The translations under genes were made by a program, and so were the position numbers. The notes under the pieces were generated by a model. That model worked only from the letters and a program-made list of their open reading frames with translations. It searched no databases and had not been told where the DNA came from. DNA of 64,000 nucleotides from Bacillus canaveralius (GTDB lineage: Bacteria > Bacillota > Bacilli > Bacillales > Cytobacillaceae), in NCBI RefSeq assembly GCF_002860125.1, contig NZ_PGVA01000041.1, positions 1 through 64,000 of the forward strand, written 5' to 3'. Shown piece after piece: positions 20,044-27,896 of the stretch (its first letter is position 1; each line of letters opens with the position of its first letter).

Positions 20044-20667
20044 TCATCTTTTTTGAACAAGTGAATCATGTTTAAGACTGTATTGAATTAAATCCGCGAT
20101 TGTAATCATCCTCATATCAAATTTATTGGCAAGCTTCTTCAAGTCAGGAACTCTGGCCATCGTACCGTCTTCATTCATGATTTCACAGATGACCCCGGCT
20201 GGCGGCGAGCCGCATAATCTAGCTAAATCAACAGCCGCTTCCGTATGGCCGGCTCTTTCCACGACACCGCCGTTGTTGGCGATAAGCGGAAAAACATGCC
20301 CTGGACGTTTAAAATCGCCTCCGGTTGCTTTCTTATCCAGCATTTTTCTGATCGTTAAAGACCGCTCAAACGCACTGATCCCCGTCGTCGTTTCAACATG
20401 ATCAATGCTGACGGTAAAAGCCGTTCCGTGTGAATCGGTATTGTTTTCGATCATTGGGTCCAATCGTAGTTTCTCGGCCAATTTTTTTGTAATTGGCACG
20501 CAAATCAAACCCCTGCCTTCCTTCGCCATAAAATTGATCACTTCCGGGCTGGAAAGTTCAGCGAGGCAGACAAAGTCTCCTTCATTTTCGCGATCTTCAT
20601 TGTCACAGACAATGACTATTCTTCCCTGTCTTAAATCTTCAAGGGCATCTTCAATTCGGTCAAACAT
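20044..20667 (-). CDS. ribB: 3,4-dihydroxy-2-butanone-4-phosphate synthase (RibB domain only)
   Basis: This 207-residue protein contains the complete DHBP synthase domain: [12 protein letters not shown] (acidic metal loop), [29 protein letters not shown] and [11 protein letters not shown]. It makes DHBP from ribulose 5-phosphate. In most Bacillus the same gene continues into a GTP cyclohydrolase II domain (about 398 residues in all). Here it stops after HDSLVQKR, exactly at the usual domain junction, and ribH follows 25 bases on. The GCH II half appears to have been deleted or never fused. See findings. Confidence 0.95.
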   Translation of the reverse strand: MFDRIEDALEDLRQGRIVIVCDNEDRENEGDFVCLAELSSPEVINFMAKEGRGLICVPITKKLAEKLRLDPMIENNTDSHGTAFTVSIDHVETTTGISAFERSLTIRKMLDKKATGGDFKRPGHVFPLIANNGGVVERAGHTEAAVDLARLCGSPPAGVICEIMNEDGTMARVPDLKKLANKFDMRMITIADLIQYSLKHDSLVQKR

Positions 20668-20685
20668 TTAAATTCCACCTTTCAG

Positions 20686-21339
20686 TTACATGAAGCCGTT
20701 TTCCCGTAAGAAATCAGCAGATATCCGGTTGTCTTTTTGCTGGCTGCTCATTTTGTTCTCGATGATGGTATGTAAATATTTTGCAAGCATATCGAATTCA
20801 ATATTCACAATCTCGCCTGGTTCCTTCAAGCCAAGAACGGTTTCTTTACTTGTGTGGGGAATGAGCGAAACGGTAATGAGATTATTTTCTACCGCAAAAA
20901 TCGTTAATGACGTCCCATCAATCGCAATCGACCCCTTAAAGACAACATACTCAATCCCGTGTTCGGGAATTTCAATATCAACGTATATGGCGTTATCTTT
21001 TGTTCTCTTACGGATGATCGACCCGGTACCATCAACGTGGCCTGTAACAAAGTGACCGCCAAACCTGCCGTTCGCTGCCATCGCCCGTTCGAGGTTCACA
21101 GGCGACCCTCTCCGCAAAAGCGACAAGGAAGTCGATCTATACGTCTCCGGCATCACATCGGCAGCAAATGAATTAGCATTGAATTCGGTTACCGTCAGGC
21201 AAACTCCATTGATCGAAATGCTATCGCCAAGCTGAATATCTTCAAGCACCTTTTTGGCATAAATATTCAATTTTAACGCTTCACCCTGTTGTGAAATACG
21301 CTGCAATGTGCCGATTTCTTCAACGATTCCTGTAAACAT
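20686..21339 (-). CDS. ribE: Riboflavin synthase alpha subunit
   Basis: This 217-residue trimeric enzyme dismutates two lumazines into riboflavin and the ribitylaminouracil. It is a tandem of two lumazine-binding repeats: MFTGIVEEIG to about residue 97, with ISINGVCLTV and GHFVTGHVDG, then the second repeat with IAIDGTSLTIF. A GGTGGTGAG site precedes the ATG. It is the first coding gene after the FMN riboswitch, where ribD is expected in Bacillus. The order here is ribE-ribB-ribH. Confidence 0.97.
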   Translation of the reverse strand: MFTGIVEEIGTLQRISQQGEALKLNIYAKKVLEDIQLGDSISINGVCLTVTEFNANSFAADVMPETYRSTSLSLLRRGSPVNLERAMAANGRFGGHFVTGHVDGTGSIIRKRTKDNAIYVDIEIPEHGIEYVVFKGSIAIDGTSLTIFAVENNLITVSLIPHTSKETVLGLKEPGEIVNIEFDMLAKYLHTIIENKMSSQQKDNRISADFLRENGFM

Positions 21340-21391
21340 TCTTTCTCACCACCTTTATGGATGCCCTTCTGAAAATTTTAATTTGTACAAT

Positions 21392-21421
21392 TAAAAACCC
21401 CGTACTAAAAACAGTACGGGG
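21392..21421 (-). terminator. Expression-platform terminator of the FMN riboswitch
   Basis: CCCCGTACT and AGTACGGGG form a 9-base perfect stem with a 6-base loop, followed on the minus strand by TTTTTAA. It lies between the FMN aptamer and ribE, the position expected for transcription attenuation when FMN is bound. Confidence 0.9.
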
Positions 21422-21476
21422 TGAAAGCCATGACAAAATAAACGTTGTAAAAAGCTATTTTCCAACGCATATTTAT

Positions 21477-21616
21477 GCCTTCTCCCATCCAGACTTTTAC
21501 TGTCGGCTTTGGAATTTCACCAAATCCACCGTTTCCAAAATGTGAAAACGGGTCACGGGCTTAGAGACCGATGCCTCATCACCGCCGGTTGGGAATTGCA
21601 CCCGACCCCGAAGGCG
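21477..21616 (-). promoter_or_regulatory. FMN riboswitch (RFN element)
   Basis: On the minus strand the RFN core is present in order: CCTTCGGGG, then AATTCCCAACCGGCGGT, GATGAGGCATCGGTCTC, AAGCCCGTGACCCG, ATTTGGTGAAATTCC, AGTAAAAGTCTGGATGGGAGA and closing GAAGGC. These are the conserved joining regions and helices of the FMN aptamer. A separate palindrome GGCTATA/TATAGCC at 21616-21632 lies just before it. FMN binding is expected to favour the terminator at 21392-21421 and switch off ribE-ribB-ribH. Confidence 0.97.
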
Positions 21617-21763
21617 GCTATAAAATATAGCCATTCTAAAATTAAGTTGTTATTGCTATCGTACATTAACGTATTAATTTATGCAATTTTTAGATTCAGG
21701 GTTTTGTACCACAGGATATCTGTTTAAGTGTTTAATCATGTGGATCTTGCTAACAACAGTTAC

Positions 21764-21794
21764 AAAAAAACAGGAGATGCAAACGGCATCTCCT
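21764..21794 (-). terminator. Terminator of the ResA-like gene
   Basis: AGGAGATGC/GCATCTCCT pair around a 5-base loop, with TTTTTTT following on the minus strand, just after the stop at 21799. Confidence 0.9.
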
Positions 21795-21798
21795 CTTC

Positions 21799-22374
21799 TT
21801 ATGGTAATCTTTTCAGTTCATCTTCTAAAAATTCTTTATTTACTCCGCCGATTATTCTGCTGCGAATGATTCCGTCAGAATCAATAAAAAGGCTTGTCGG
21901 GTACGTGAGTATTTCGAACCGGGAAGAAACTTCATTCCTCTCATCCATTGGAATTGGAAATGTCAGTCCGTACTTTTTCACAAAATCAACGGCATCCTGC
22001 CTGTTTTTTTCTGTAACCGTTGAATTGACGGCAAGTATTTCATAACCATCCTTTTGATATTTCTCATACATTTCTTGCATATAAGGCATTTCTTCTTTGC
22101 ATGGCGGACACCAGCTTGCCCAGAAATTAAGTAGAAGCTTTTTTCCTCTTAATTCTTCAAGGATGACCTTCTTTCCTTCGATATCCGTTAATTCAAAATT
22201 GGGGACCCGATTTCCCGGCTCTATCCCAATCGGAAGCTCGTTTGGATTATTAACTTCCTCGTACTTTTCAATTTTGAGAATCTCTTCACTCGGTTTGTTA
22301 TCCATTAAAATGAAGGTATCTACTAGATACAAAACAAGGATGGCGGCAGCTGCCATTATCAACAATCTTTTCAA
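21799..22374 (-). CDS. Membrane-anchored thiol-disulfide oxidoreductase (ResA/TlpA family)
   Basis: This 191-residue protein has one N-terminal membrane anchor (residues about 4-24) and a thioredoxin-fold domain outside the membrane. The redox motif is WCPPC at 88-92 in the context LLNFWASWCPPCKEEMP, and the cis-Pro loop is LTYPTSLFID. This is the TlpA/ResA pattern that reduces apocytochrome c or spore-related thiols in Bacillus (ResA, StoA, YneN). Which paralogue it is cannot be decided because no ccd/res genes lie nearby. It is a single-gene unit with its own terminator. Confidence 0.9.
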   Translation of the reverse strand: MKRLLIMAAAAILVLYLVDTFILMDNKPSEEILKIEKYEEVNNPNELPIGIEPGNRVPNFELTDIEGKKVILEELRGKKLLLNFWASWCPPCKEEMPYMQEMYEKYQKDGYEILAVNSTVTEKNRQDAVDFVKKYGLTFPIPMDERNEVSSRFEILTYPTSLFIDSDGIIRSRIIGGVNKEFLEDELKRLP

Positions 22375-22535
22375 ACCTGCTAACCTACTTTCATTCCCCT
22401 TTTACGTTTATCGGTCCTAAAAAAGCATTATTATTGTAAATATTTAATAGAAACTAGCCATCGCGGTTGGTTTTATCATACACTATTTACACAACAAGAA
22501 AAATTGATTTAGCTTTTAAATTTGAAATTGCTTTC

Positions 22536-23324
22536 TTAATGGTTCGAGTAGCGATAATACAGTGTCAGAAGTGAAAACATCGCCAACCGTTTTTTTTGCG
22601 AATCCTTGCTGTGAAAGGTTAGGACTGGTGTGTTTGGGTCTTTAAACTGTTTGCTCCATTCAAGCGGCATCCAGCCTTTTCTCAAAATAACCTCCGGTGT
22701 CCGATCTGTCCAGACATAGCGAATATCTGTAAACGCAGTTGAACCCGTTAAATGAATATTTATTTTTTCACCATTCATATCAATGTGAAAAGATTTCAGT
22801 GAGTTGCGCTTGATTCTGACCATTTCTGTTTGATCAGAGTCAGTTACGATAATCTCTTTTTTTTTCAGTTTAATGATTGCTGCAAGTTGATTATTACCAT
22901 TATAAAATCCGTATTGGGCCGGAATCGACTTATCTAGAAAATAGGGCAGCAGCCATCTCCATTTCCAAAACCGCAGATCCTTGATTTCCCCGGCAAGAAT
23001 TCCGTCCGGGTTGAATAATAGCATTCTCAACGAAGGAGCAGGAAGAAACGTTAATAGCAGCTGATCTTCGTTTAACGCGTGTTTTCCCTGCTGTGGTTCA
23101 TCATTGAATGTGAAAGCACTGCTTCTAGACTGTTCCTCAAGTAAAAGGTGTTTTTGATAGGAGAAAAAGCTAAGTAATAGAAATGGAGCAACCAAAGCTA
23201 AAATGGGCAGCTGAATATTCAGCCATAACGAAATGCCTAACATTAAACCGGGTGGAATAAGGAATAGGAGGCTGCCATTTAACGAAGTAGCAGCCGAGTG
23301 CTTATAGTACTGGTGAATGGTCAT
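22536..23324 (-). CDS. Membrane protein of unknown function
   Basis: This 262-residue protein has two adjacent membrane helices near residues 15-55 (NGSLLFLIPPGLMLGISLWL and LPILALVAPFLLLSF). A long soluble beta-rich part with LF.PDGILAGEI and YGFYNGNNQLAAIIK.K turns follows. The repeated short strands separated by Gly/Asn are somewhat like tubby/LURP-type folds, but I cannot support an assignment. The ATG at 23324 was chosen because GGCGAGGTG lies 7 bases upstream. The frame upstream to 23369 has no site. Monocistronic. Confidence 0.7.
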   Translation of the reverse strand: MTIHQYYKHSAATSLNGSLLFLIPPGLMLGISLWLNIQLPILALVAPFLLLSFFSYQKHLLLEEQSRSSAFTFNDEPQQGKHALNEDQLLLTFLPAPSLRMLLFNPDGILAGEIKDLRFWKWRWLLPYFLDKSIPAQYGFYNGNNQLAAIIKLKKKEIIVTDSDQTEMVRIKRNSLKSFHIDMNGEKINIHLTGSTAFTDIRYVWTDRTPEVILRKGWMPLEWSKQFKDPNTPVLTFHSKDSQKKRLAMFSLLTLYYRYSNH

Positions 23325-23464
23325 TCTTGTGCACCTCGCCTGTTTGAAATCTAGTTCATGTTCAATCATGAATCCTTTTTAATAGTCTATTATTCTTCTT
23401 TGTAAAAGATGTTTTTTTTGGAGTGAAAACGCAAGATAAGTTACAGACAGGAAGAGGAATGTAA

Positions 23465-23959
23465 ATGATCAGAGAAATAGCCGCGAAAGACGCCGAAAAA
23501 TTTCTTGAGCTATTAATGGAAGTTGATGACTCGGGTTTTATGCTTTTCGAGCCCGGGGAACGAACATCGTCTGTTAAAAAAGAGGAGACTAAAATTAGCC
23601 AATTTTTAGCAAATCCGCATACAACCATATTCGTAGCGGAAGAAGATAACCGGCTGACCGGCTACATTATTGGCATCGGCAACACCCAAAAGCGCAAACA
23701 GCATGCAGCCTATATAGTCATTGATATCCGTTCAGGGTATCGTGGCCATGGAATCGGCACAATGCTGTTTGAGAAATTGTTTGAATGGGCAAAGCAGCGA
23801 GGACTGAAAAGGCTTGAATTGACGGTGATTAAAACGAATGCACCAGCCTATCATCTTTATAAAAAGATGGGCTTTAAACTTGAAGGGGAAAAAATCGGCT
23901 CCCTGATCATCGACGGGGAAGCAGTCAATGAATATTATATGTATAAATGGCTCGACTGA
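23465..23959 (+). CDS. GNAT-family N-acetyltransferase
   Basis: This 164-residue GNAT fold has the acetyl-CoA-binding motif A in YRGHGIGTMLFEKLFEW (around residues 93-109) and the motif B region NAPAYHLYKKMGF near the C-terminus. The substrate is not predictable. The pattern KRLELTV..TNAPAYHLYKKMGFKLEGE is like the ribosomal-protein or small-amine GNATs of Bacillus. A GGAAGAGG site precedes the ATG. It stands alone, divergent from the membrane-protein gene upstream. Confidence 0.9.
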   Translation: MIREIAAKDAEKFLELLMEVDDSGFMLFEPGERTSSVKKEETKISQFLANPHTTIFVAEEDNRLTGYIIGIGNTQKRKQHAAYIVIDIRSGYRGHGIGTMLFEKLFEWAKQRGLKRLELTVIKTNAPAYHLYKKMGFKLEGEKIGSLIIDGEAVNEYYMYKWLD

Positions 23960-24075
23960 TTGGCGACTACCGTCCGATCTGTTTTTTGAGCGTTATTACA
24001 AAATAAGGGCTGACTGAATTGAATTAGCCCCGTATGTTTCAGTAGCTAACAATTATTTCCGGTTCTATATTTTGA

Positions 24076-24108
24076 TAGAAAAACAGACACCTCAAGTGAG
24101 ATGTCTGT
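24076..24108 (-). terminator. Terminator of the DUF4870 gene
   Basis: ACAGACACCTC and GAGATGTCTGT form an 11-base stem with one mismatch and a 4-base loop. It is followed on the minus strand by TTTTTC. Confidence 0.85.
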
Positions 24109-24139
24109 GAGTTTGCCTTCAATATCGCCACCCTGTCTG

Positions 24140-24472
24140 CTAGAGAATCCGAAATATAAATGGAATTCGGTATTCTTCCCCTTCAAATGCTTTAATTGCT
24201 GCGATGATCGTAAACACAACTGTAAGAATTCCAATAATCCAGATCGTGACAAAGCCGATTAAGACGAGCATCAACAAAACGCTTATGATCGAATAAATCG
24301 CGTAAGAAATAATAAAGTTAAAATACTCTCTGCCATGATAATCAACAAAAGCGGATTCGTTTTTCTTTATTAGCCAGATGATCAGCGGGCCGATAAACGT
24401 GGTAAAAAAACTGCTCACATATATCGCGGTCGCCAGAAGCCTTTCGTCATTAGTCGGTCGTTTTCTATCCAT
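24140..24472 (-). CDS. DUF4870 (Tic20-like) small membrane protein
   Basis: This 110-residue protein has three membrane segments: ATAIYVSSFFTTFIGPLIIWL, ISYAIYSIISVLLMLVLIGF and VTIWIIGILTVVFTIIAAI. The conserved hydrophilic link FVDYHGREYFNFIISY is the DUF4870 signature. Function is unknown. The ATG at 24472 has GGGGGA about 7-8 bases upstream. The alternative TTG five codons earlier would overlap that site. Monocistronic. Confidence 0.88.
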   Translation of the reverse strand: MDRKRPTNDERLLATAIYVSSFFTTFIGPLIIWLIKKNESAFVDYHGREYFNFIISYAIYSIISVLLMLVLIGFVTIWIIGILTVVFTIIAAIKAFEGEEYRIPFIFRIL

Positions 24473-24637
24473 CGCAGGTTCCCCCAAATTAGAATATACT
24501 TCTCTCTATTATTTACGTTCCATCATGTGAAAAGTTTCCTCTTTTAAATGACCCGGCACTTGATTATGTTTGATGTTCTTGTTTAGGACAACTTGAATAC
24601 AAATGATTATAGACAAAGATACAAAGGGTGATAATCA

Positions 24638-25420
24638 ATGTTGTCTAAGCTTGAAGCGCTCGTACTGGGGATGATTCAAGGTTTAACCGAATTCTTGCCT
24701 ATTTCCAGCACTGGCCATTTGTATTTGGGAAGACACTTTTTTGGGCTTGATGAAGCAGGACTTTTTCTCGATACAATGCTCCACGTTGGTACACTGCTTG
24801 CCGTGCTTGTCGTCTATAAGAATGAGCTGCTAAAAATGCTAAAAAATCCGTTTGGGAAACTGGCAATGCTCGTCACAGTAGGGACGATTCCGGCTGTCAT
24901 TGTCGGGTTTCTGTTCAACGACTTGTTCGATTCTATTTCAAAAACCGGCGCTACGATTGGTTGGGAGTTTCTCGTCACCGGCTTGATCCTCTGGATTGCC
25001 GATAGTGTAAAACATGGAGCAAAGAATATCGATAACATAGGCTACGGCGATGCCCTTTTCATCGGTTTTTTTCAGGCAGCTGCCATTTTTCCGGCGTTAT
25101 CCCGCTCGGGGCTAACGATCGCAGCCGGTTTATTTCGAAAATTGGACCGGGAATCGGCCGCTTATTTTTCTTTTTTGCTGTCGATCCCAGCGATTGCCGG
25201 AGGCATTGTTCTCCAGGCTGGCAAGCTGTATTCAGGGCATGTAGAAGCGCTTCCCTTCAGCAGCCTGCTGATTGCGACATTGGCATCTGCTTTGTTCGGA
25301 TATGCAGCTGTCGTCTGGATGATTCAATTTTTAAAAACAAAATCGCTGAAGATCTTTGCCGTTTATGTTTGGATTCTCGGGTTTACAATACTTGCCCTTC
25401 AGATCACTGGTGCTTTTTAA
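24638..25420 (+). CDS. uppP: Undecaprenyl-diphosphatase
   Basis: This 260-residue polytopic membrane enzyme recycles undecaprenyl pyrophosphate to undecaprenyl phosphate for cell-wall synthesis and gives bacitracin tolerance. The two active-site regions are present: GLTEFLPISSTGHL (residues about 15-28, with the Glu and the Ser/Thr/His) and FPALSRSGLTI (with the catalytic Arg). The length is typical of UppP/BacA. An AAGGGTG site precedes the ATG. It may be cotranscribed with the amidohydrolase 24 bases downstream. Confidence 0.96.
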   Translation: MLSKLEALVLGMIQGLTEFLPISSTGHLYLGRHFFGLDEAGLFLDTMLHVGTLLAVLVVYKNELLKMLKNPFGKLAMLVTVGTIPAVIVGFLFNDLFDSISKTGATIGWEFLVTGLILWIADSVKHGAKNIDNIGYGDALFIGFFQAAAIFPALSRSGLTIAAGLFRKLDRESAAYFSFLLSIPAIAGGIVLQAGKLYSGHVEALPFSSLLIATLASALFGYAAVVWMIQFLKTKSLKIFAVYVWILGFTILALQITGAF

Positions 25421-25444
25421 GCATGTTTTAAAGGAAGAAGTCAA

Positions 25445-26569
25445 ATGAAGACTTTATTGAAAAATGCGAAGGTATATCCGATTGCCTCACCACCATTGTT
25501 AACCGGTGATGTCTTAGTAGAAGACGGTAAAATTGCCCTGGTTGGGAAAAATCTTGTGACCGGCAGTGACGCGAAAATCATTGACTGCGATCAGTGCTAT
25601 CTGTTTCCCGGGTTCATTGATGTGCATACCCATCTCGGTCTTTACGACGAAGGAACGGGCTGGGCTGGCAATGACGCCAATGAAACGATTGAAGCAATGA
25701 GTCCGCATATCCGGGCCATCGATGGGGTTTATCCTTTAGATCCCGCATTTTCGGATGCGGTCAAATATGGAATTACAACCGTGCATGTTATGCCGGGCAG
25801 CGCGAATGTGGTTGGGGGAACGACGTCCGTTATTAAAACTTGTGGGAAAAACATTCAAAAAATGCTTATCCAGGAAACGGCCGGTTTAAAGATTGCCTTT
25901 GGCGAAAATCCGAAGCGGATTCACAGTCAGGGAAATAAGGATTCTATTACGAGAATGGGGATTATGGGCATGCTGCGCGAAGCGTTTTACGAAGCAAAAA
26001 ATACTGACCAACCAGACTCGCTGAGAATGGCCCCGCTAGTAAAAGCATTAAAGAGAGAAATCCCCGTTAGAATCCATGCCCATCGTGCAGACGATATCAT
26101 CTCGGCAATAAGATTTGCCGAAGAGTTTCGTCTTGATCTCCGCATCGAGCATTGCACGGAAGGGCATCTCATTGCAAACGAGCTGGCAGGGCAAAAATTA
26201 AAAGTCTGCGTTGGCCCGACATTAACGAGAAAATCGAAGGTCGAACTAAAGAATAAACACTGGAGAACTTATCGGGAACTGACAGAGCATGGAATCGAAG
26301 TTTCGATCACCACTGACCACCCATACACCCCGATACAATACTTAAATGTTTGTGCCGCCATCGCTGTCAGGGAAGGATTATCCGAGCAAAAAGCGCTTGA
26401 AGGTATCACCCTGTTAGCAGCGAAAAATTTAAGAATCGACGAAAAGCTGGGGAGCATTAGTGCGGGAAAAGATGCTGATTTAGTGTTATGGAGCCATCAT
26501 CCTTTCCATTTTTTTGCTAAACCAAAGTGGACGATGATCGACGGAAATTTCGTCTTTACAGACAGTTAA
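25445..26569 (+). CDS. Metal-dependent amidohydrolase (imidazolonepropionase/dihydroorotase-like)
   Basis: This 374-residue TIM-barrel amidohydrolase has the metal-binding HxH in FIDVHTHLG (about residues 58-66), further His ligands in VRIHAHRAD and RIEHCTEGH, and the catalytic Asp in TTDHPYTP. The C-terminal beta part ends GSISAGKDADLVLW. The substrate is unknown. The family contains imidazolonepropionases and isoaspartyl or prolidase-like enzymes. An AAGGAAG site precedes the ATG and uppP is 24 bases upstream. No pathway genes lie around it to narrow the role. Confidence 0.87.
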   Translation: MKTLLKNAKVYPIASPPLLTGDVLVEDGKIALVGKNLVTGSDAKIIDCDQCYLFPGFIDVHTHLGLYDEGTGWAGNDANETIEAMSPHIRAIDGVYPLDPAFSDAVKYGITTVHVMPGSANVVGGTTSVIKTCGKNIQKMLIQETAGLKIAFGENPKRIHSQGNKDSITRMGIMGMLREAFYEAKNTDQPDSLRMAPLVKALKREIPVRIHAHRADDIISAIRFAEEFRLDLRIEHCTEGHLIANELAGQKLKVCVGPTLTRKSKVELKNKHWRTYRELTEHGIEVSITTDHPYTPIQYLNVCAAIAVREGLSEQKALEGITLLAAKNLRIDEKLGSISAGKDADLVLWSHHPFHFFAKPKWTMIDGNFVFTDS

Positions 26570-26580
26570 TTTTTTGTAGA

Positions 26581-26620
26581 AAAATGTTAAAATTCCGCTA
26601 TAAAAATTAACATTTTACCT
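26581..26620 (+). terminator. AT-rich terminator-like hairpin
   Basis: AAAATGTTAA and TTAACATTTT flank about 16 bases. It follows the amidohydrolase stop and ends in TTTTACC. The stem is AT-only, so termination may be weak. Confidence 0.5.
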
Positions 26621-26702
26621 ATTTCTTTTTTGATATTTTTTTAGTATTATACCTTAAGTACGATGTTTTCAAAGCTTTTATAAAAAAGTAAATAACCGTA
26701 TG

Positions 26703-26863
26703 CGAGCAATTGGGAAGGCAAATGGTGCGCCACCAGTTTACTGGTTCTAGTGGGTTCGATTCCCACCCCGAAATTTTTTAGCAACATTACAAAAAATTTC
26801 GAGGGTGGACCCAGAGTCTATTTAGGTATGGATTCGGACTGTCCTCAGGATGGAGGTAAACAC
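26703..26863 (+). promoter_or_regulatory. Structured, tRNA-like leader before an acetyltransferase gene
   Basis: GTGGG-TTCGATT-CCCAC (26750-26766) is a perfect tRNA T-arm in stem, loop length and the TTCGA motif. AATTGGGAAGGCA (26708-26720) resembles a D-loop, and ACCAG/CTGGT (26733-26746) forms a hairpin between. The right half of the T-stem also starts a 17-base stem, CCACCCCGAAATTTTTT with AAAAAATTTCG plus GGGTGG (one bulged A). TGGGT/ACCCA can extend this stem. The two folds exclude each other. Near the start codon CCTC could pair with the GAGG of the ribosome site. No acceptor stem or CCA is present, so it is not a functional tRNA. Confidence 0.5.
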
Positions 26864-27424
26864 ATGCTCAAGAAACGTGATCTTCACGACTGTCACGCCT
26901 TGTATGATTTAATGGTTCACCCTGATGTTTTTCCTTTTGTACGCCAAAAAGCTTATTCCTATGATGAGTTTTTATTCATAACAAAACAGACCATTGAAGC
27001 TGAAGAACGTGGTGAAATCATTTCGCGAACGATTCTTGACGAATGGGGATGTCCAATCGGGACGATTAACCTGTTTAATATTCAAGATAATGCGGGCTTC
27101 TTAGGGACATGGCTTGGCAAGCCATTCCATGGAAAAGGATACAATCAACTAGCGAAAGACGCGTTTTTTGAGGAGCTTTTTTATGAGGCCGGCATTGATA
27201 CGATTTTCATGCGAATCCGCACTGAAAACGTCCGTTCACGGAAGGCTGCCGAAAAACTGCCTTATGCCATCAAAGCGAATGAAACAAGAAAAACCATATA
27301 TAATCAATTGAATGCTACAGGAAAAATTTATGATTTATTTGAAATCCCGAAAGATGTCTATACCTTGCAAATTCTCAGGAACGGTGCACAGCAGCAAGAC
27401 GCTTCACATTTGCTTGAAGCATAG
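26864..27424 (+). CDS. GNAT-family N-acetyltransferase (RimJ/RimL-like)
   Basis: This 186-residue protein belongs to the RimJ/RimL-like GNAT group (W..PIGTINLF, GTWLGKPFHGKGYNQLAKDAFFEELF as acetyl-CoA motif, IRTENVRSRKAAEKLP). The C-terminal tail after PKDVYTLQIL is not conserved in the fold. The ATG at 26864 has GGAGG 7 bases upstream. The open frame runs back to 26750 through the structured leader, but no site supports an earlier start. The gene is monocistronic with a strong terminator. Its unusual leader suggests regulated expression. The substrate is unknown. Confidence 0.88.
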   Translation: MLKKRDLHDCHALYDLMVHPDVFPFVRQKAYSYDEFLFITKQTIEAEERGEIISRTILDEWGCPIGTINLFNIQDNAGFLGTWLGKPFHGKGYNQLAKDAFFEELFYEAGIDTIFMRIRTENVRSRKAAEKLPYAIKANETRKTIYNQLNATGKIYDLFEIPKDVYTLQILRNGAQQQDASHLLEA

Positions 27425-27461
27425 GCTGCCGGCGTCGTTCGAAGATTATTGTCCAATACAA

Positions 27462-27491
27462 CTAACGCTCCGTGCATCGGAGCGTTTTTAT
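27462..27491 (+). terminator. Intrinsic terminator
   Basis: ACGCTCC/GGAGCGT pair around a 7-base loop followed by TTTTTA. It ends the acetyltransferase unit. Confidence 0.92.
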
Positions 27492-27531
27492 TTTGAGCTA
27501 AATTTTTCGCATTGACCGCCGTATGCTGATT

Positions 27532-27684
27532 CTATTTGACTTTTGCTCGGACCATTTCCAAATAGAGATTTCGAATTATATACGTTTTATATAGTTCTAG
27601 CTTTCTTCTTTCAACCGGATGCCTTGTAACACCCTCTGCCTTTAATTGTGAAATATACCAGCCTTTTGAACCACGGTACGCCAT
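27532..27684 (-). CDS. yflJ: Small protein of the YflJ (DUF2639) type
   Basis: A 50-codon gene starts at an ATG about 7 bases after GAGGGG. The protein begins MAYRGSKGWYISQLK and continues with GVTRHPVERRKLELYKTY, matching my memory of the 40-50 residue Bacillus family DUF2639/YflJ. It is basic, soluble, without cysteines. Function unknown. It is convergent with the acetyltransferase and divergent from the MATE gene. Confidence 0.72.
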   Translation of the reverse strand: MAYRGSKGWYISQLKAEGVTRHPVERRKLELYKTYIIRNLYLEMVRAKVK

Positions 27685-27896
27685 TAGTCTACCCCTCTTT
27701 CATTACGCTTGTCTCGATGACATATATGTATGCACAGGCGTTATAAAAGATGACGGCTCTAATAGACAAACCAAGTTTACATGCATTTACTCGCTTTGTT
27801 GCTTTTTACGATCGATGGGAGATATAAAAGCTCATCAACATCTGGTGTATGATATAATTCTTTCCGTTATACGAAAAGAAAACGAGGGCAAAAAAC

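Noticed and set aside
26703-26790. A functional tRNA gene
   Set aside because: Only the T-arm is perfect. The 3' strand of the acceptor (CCCGAAA) has no partner upstream, the anticodon loop lacks U33 in the best fold, and no CCA follows.
26790-26866. A T-box riboswitch before the acetyltransferase
   Set aside because: AGGGTGGAC is only part of the AGGGTGGNACCGCG motif. No stem I or specifier loop is visible, and the gene is not an amino acid or tRNA-synthetase gene.
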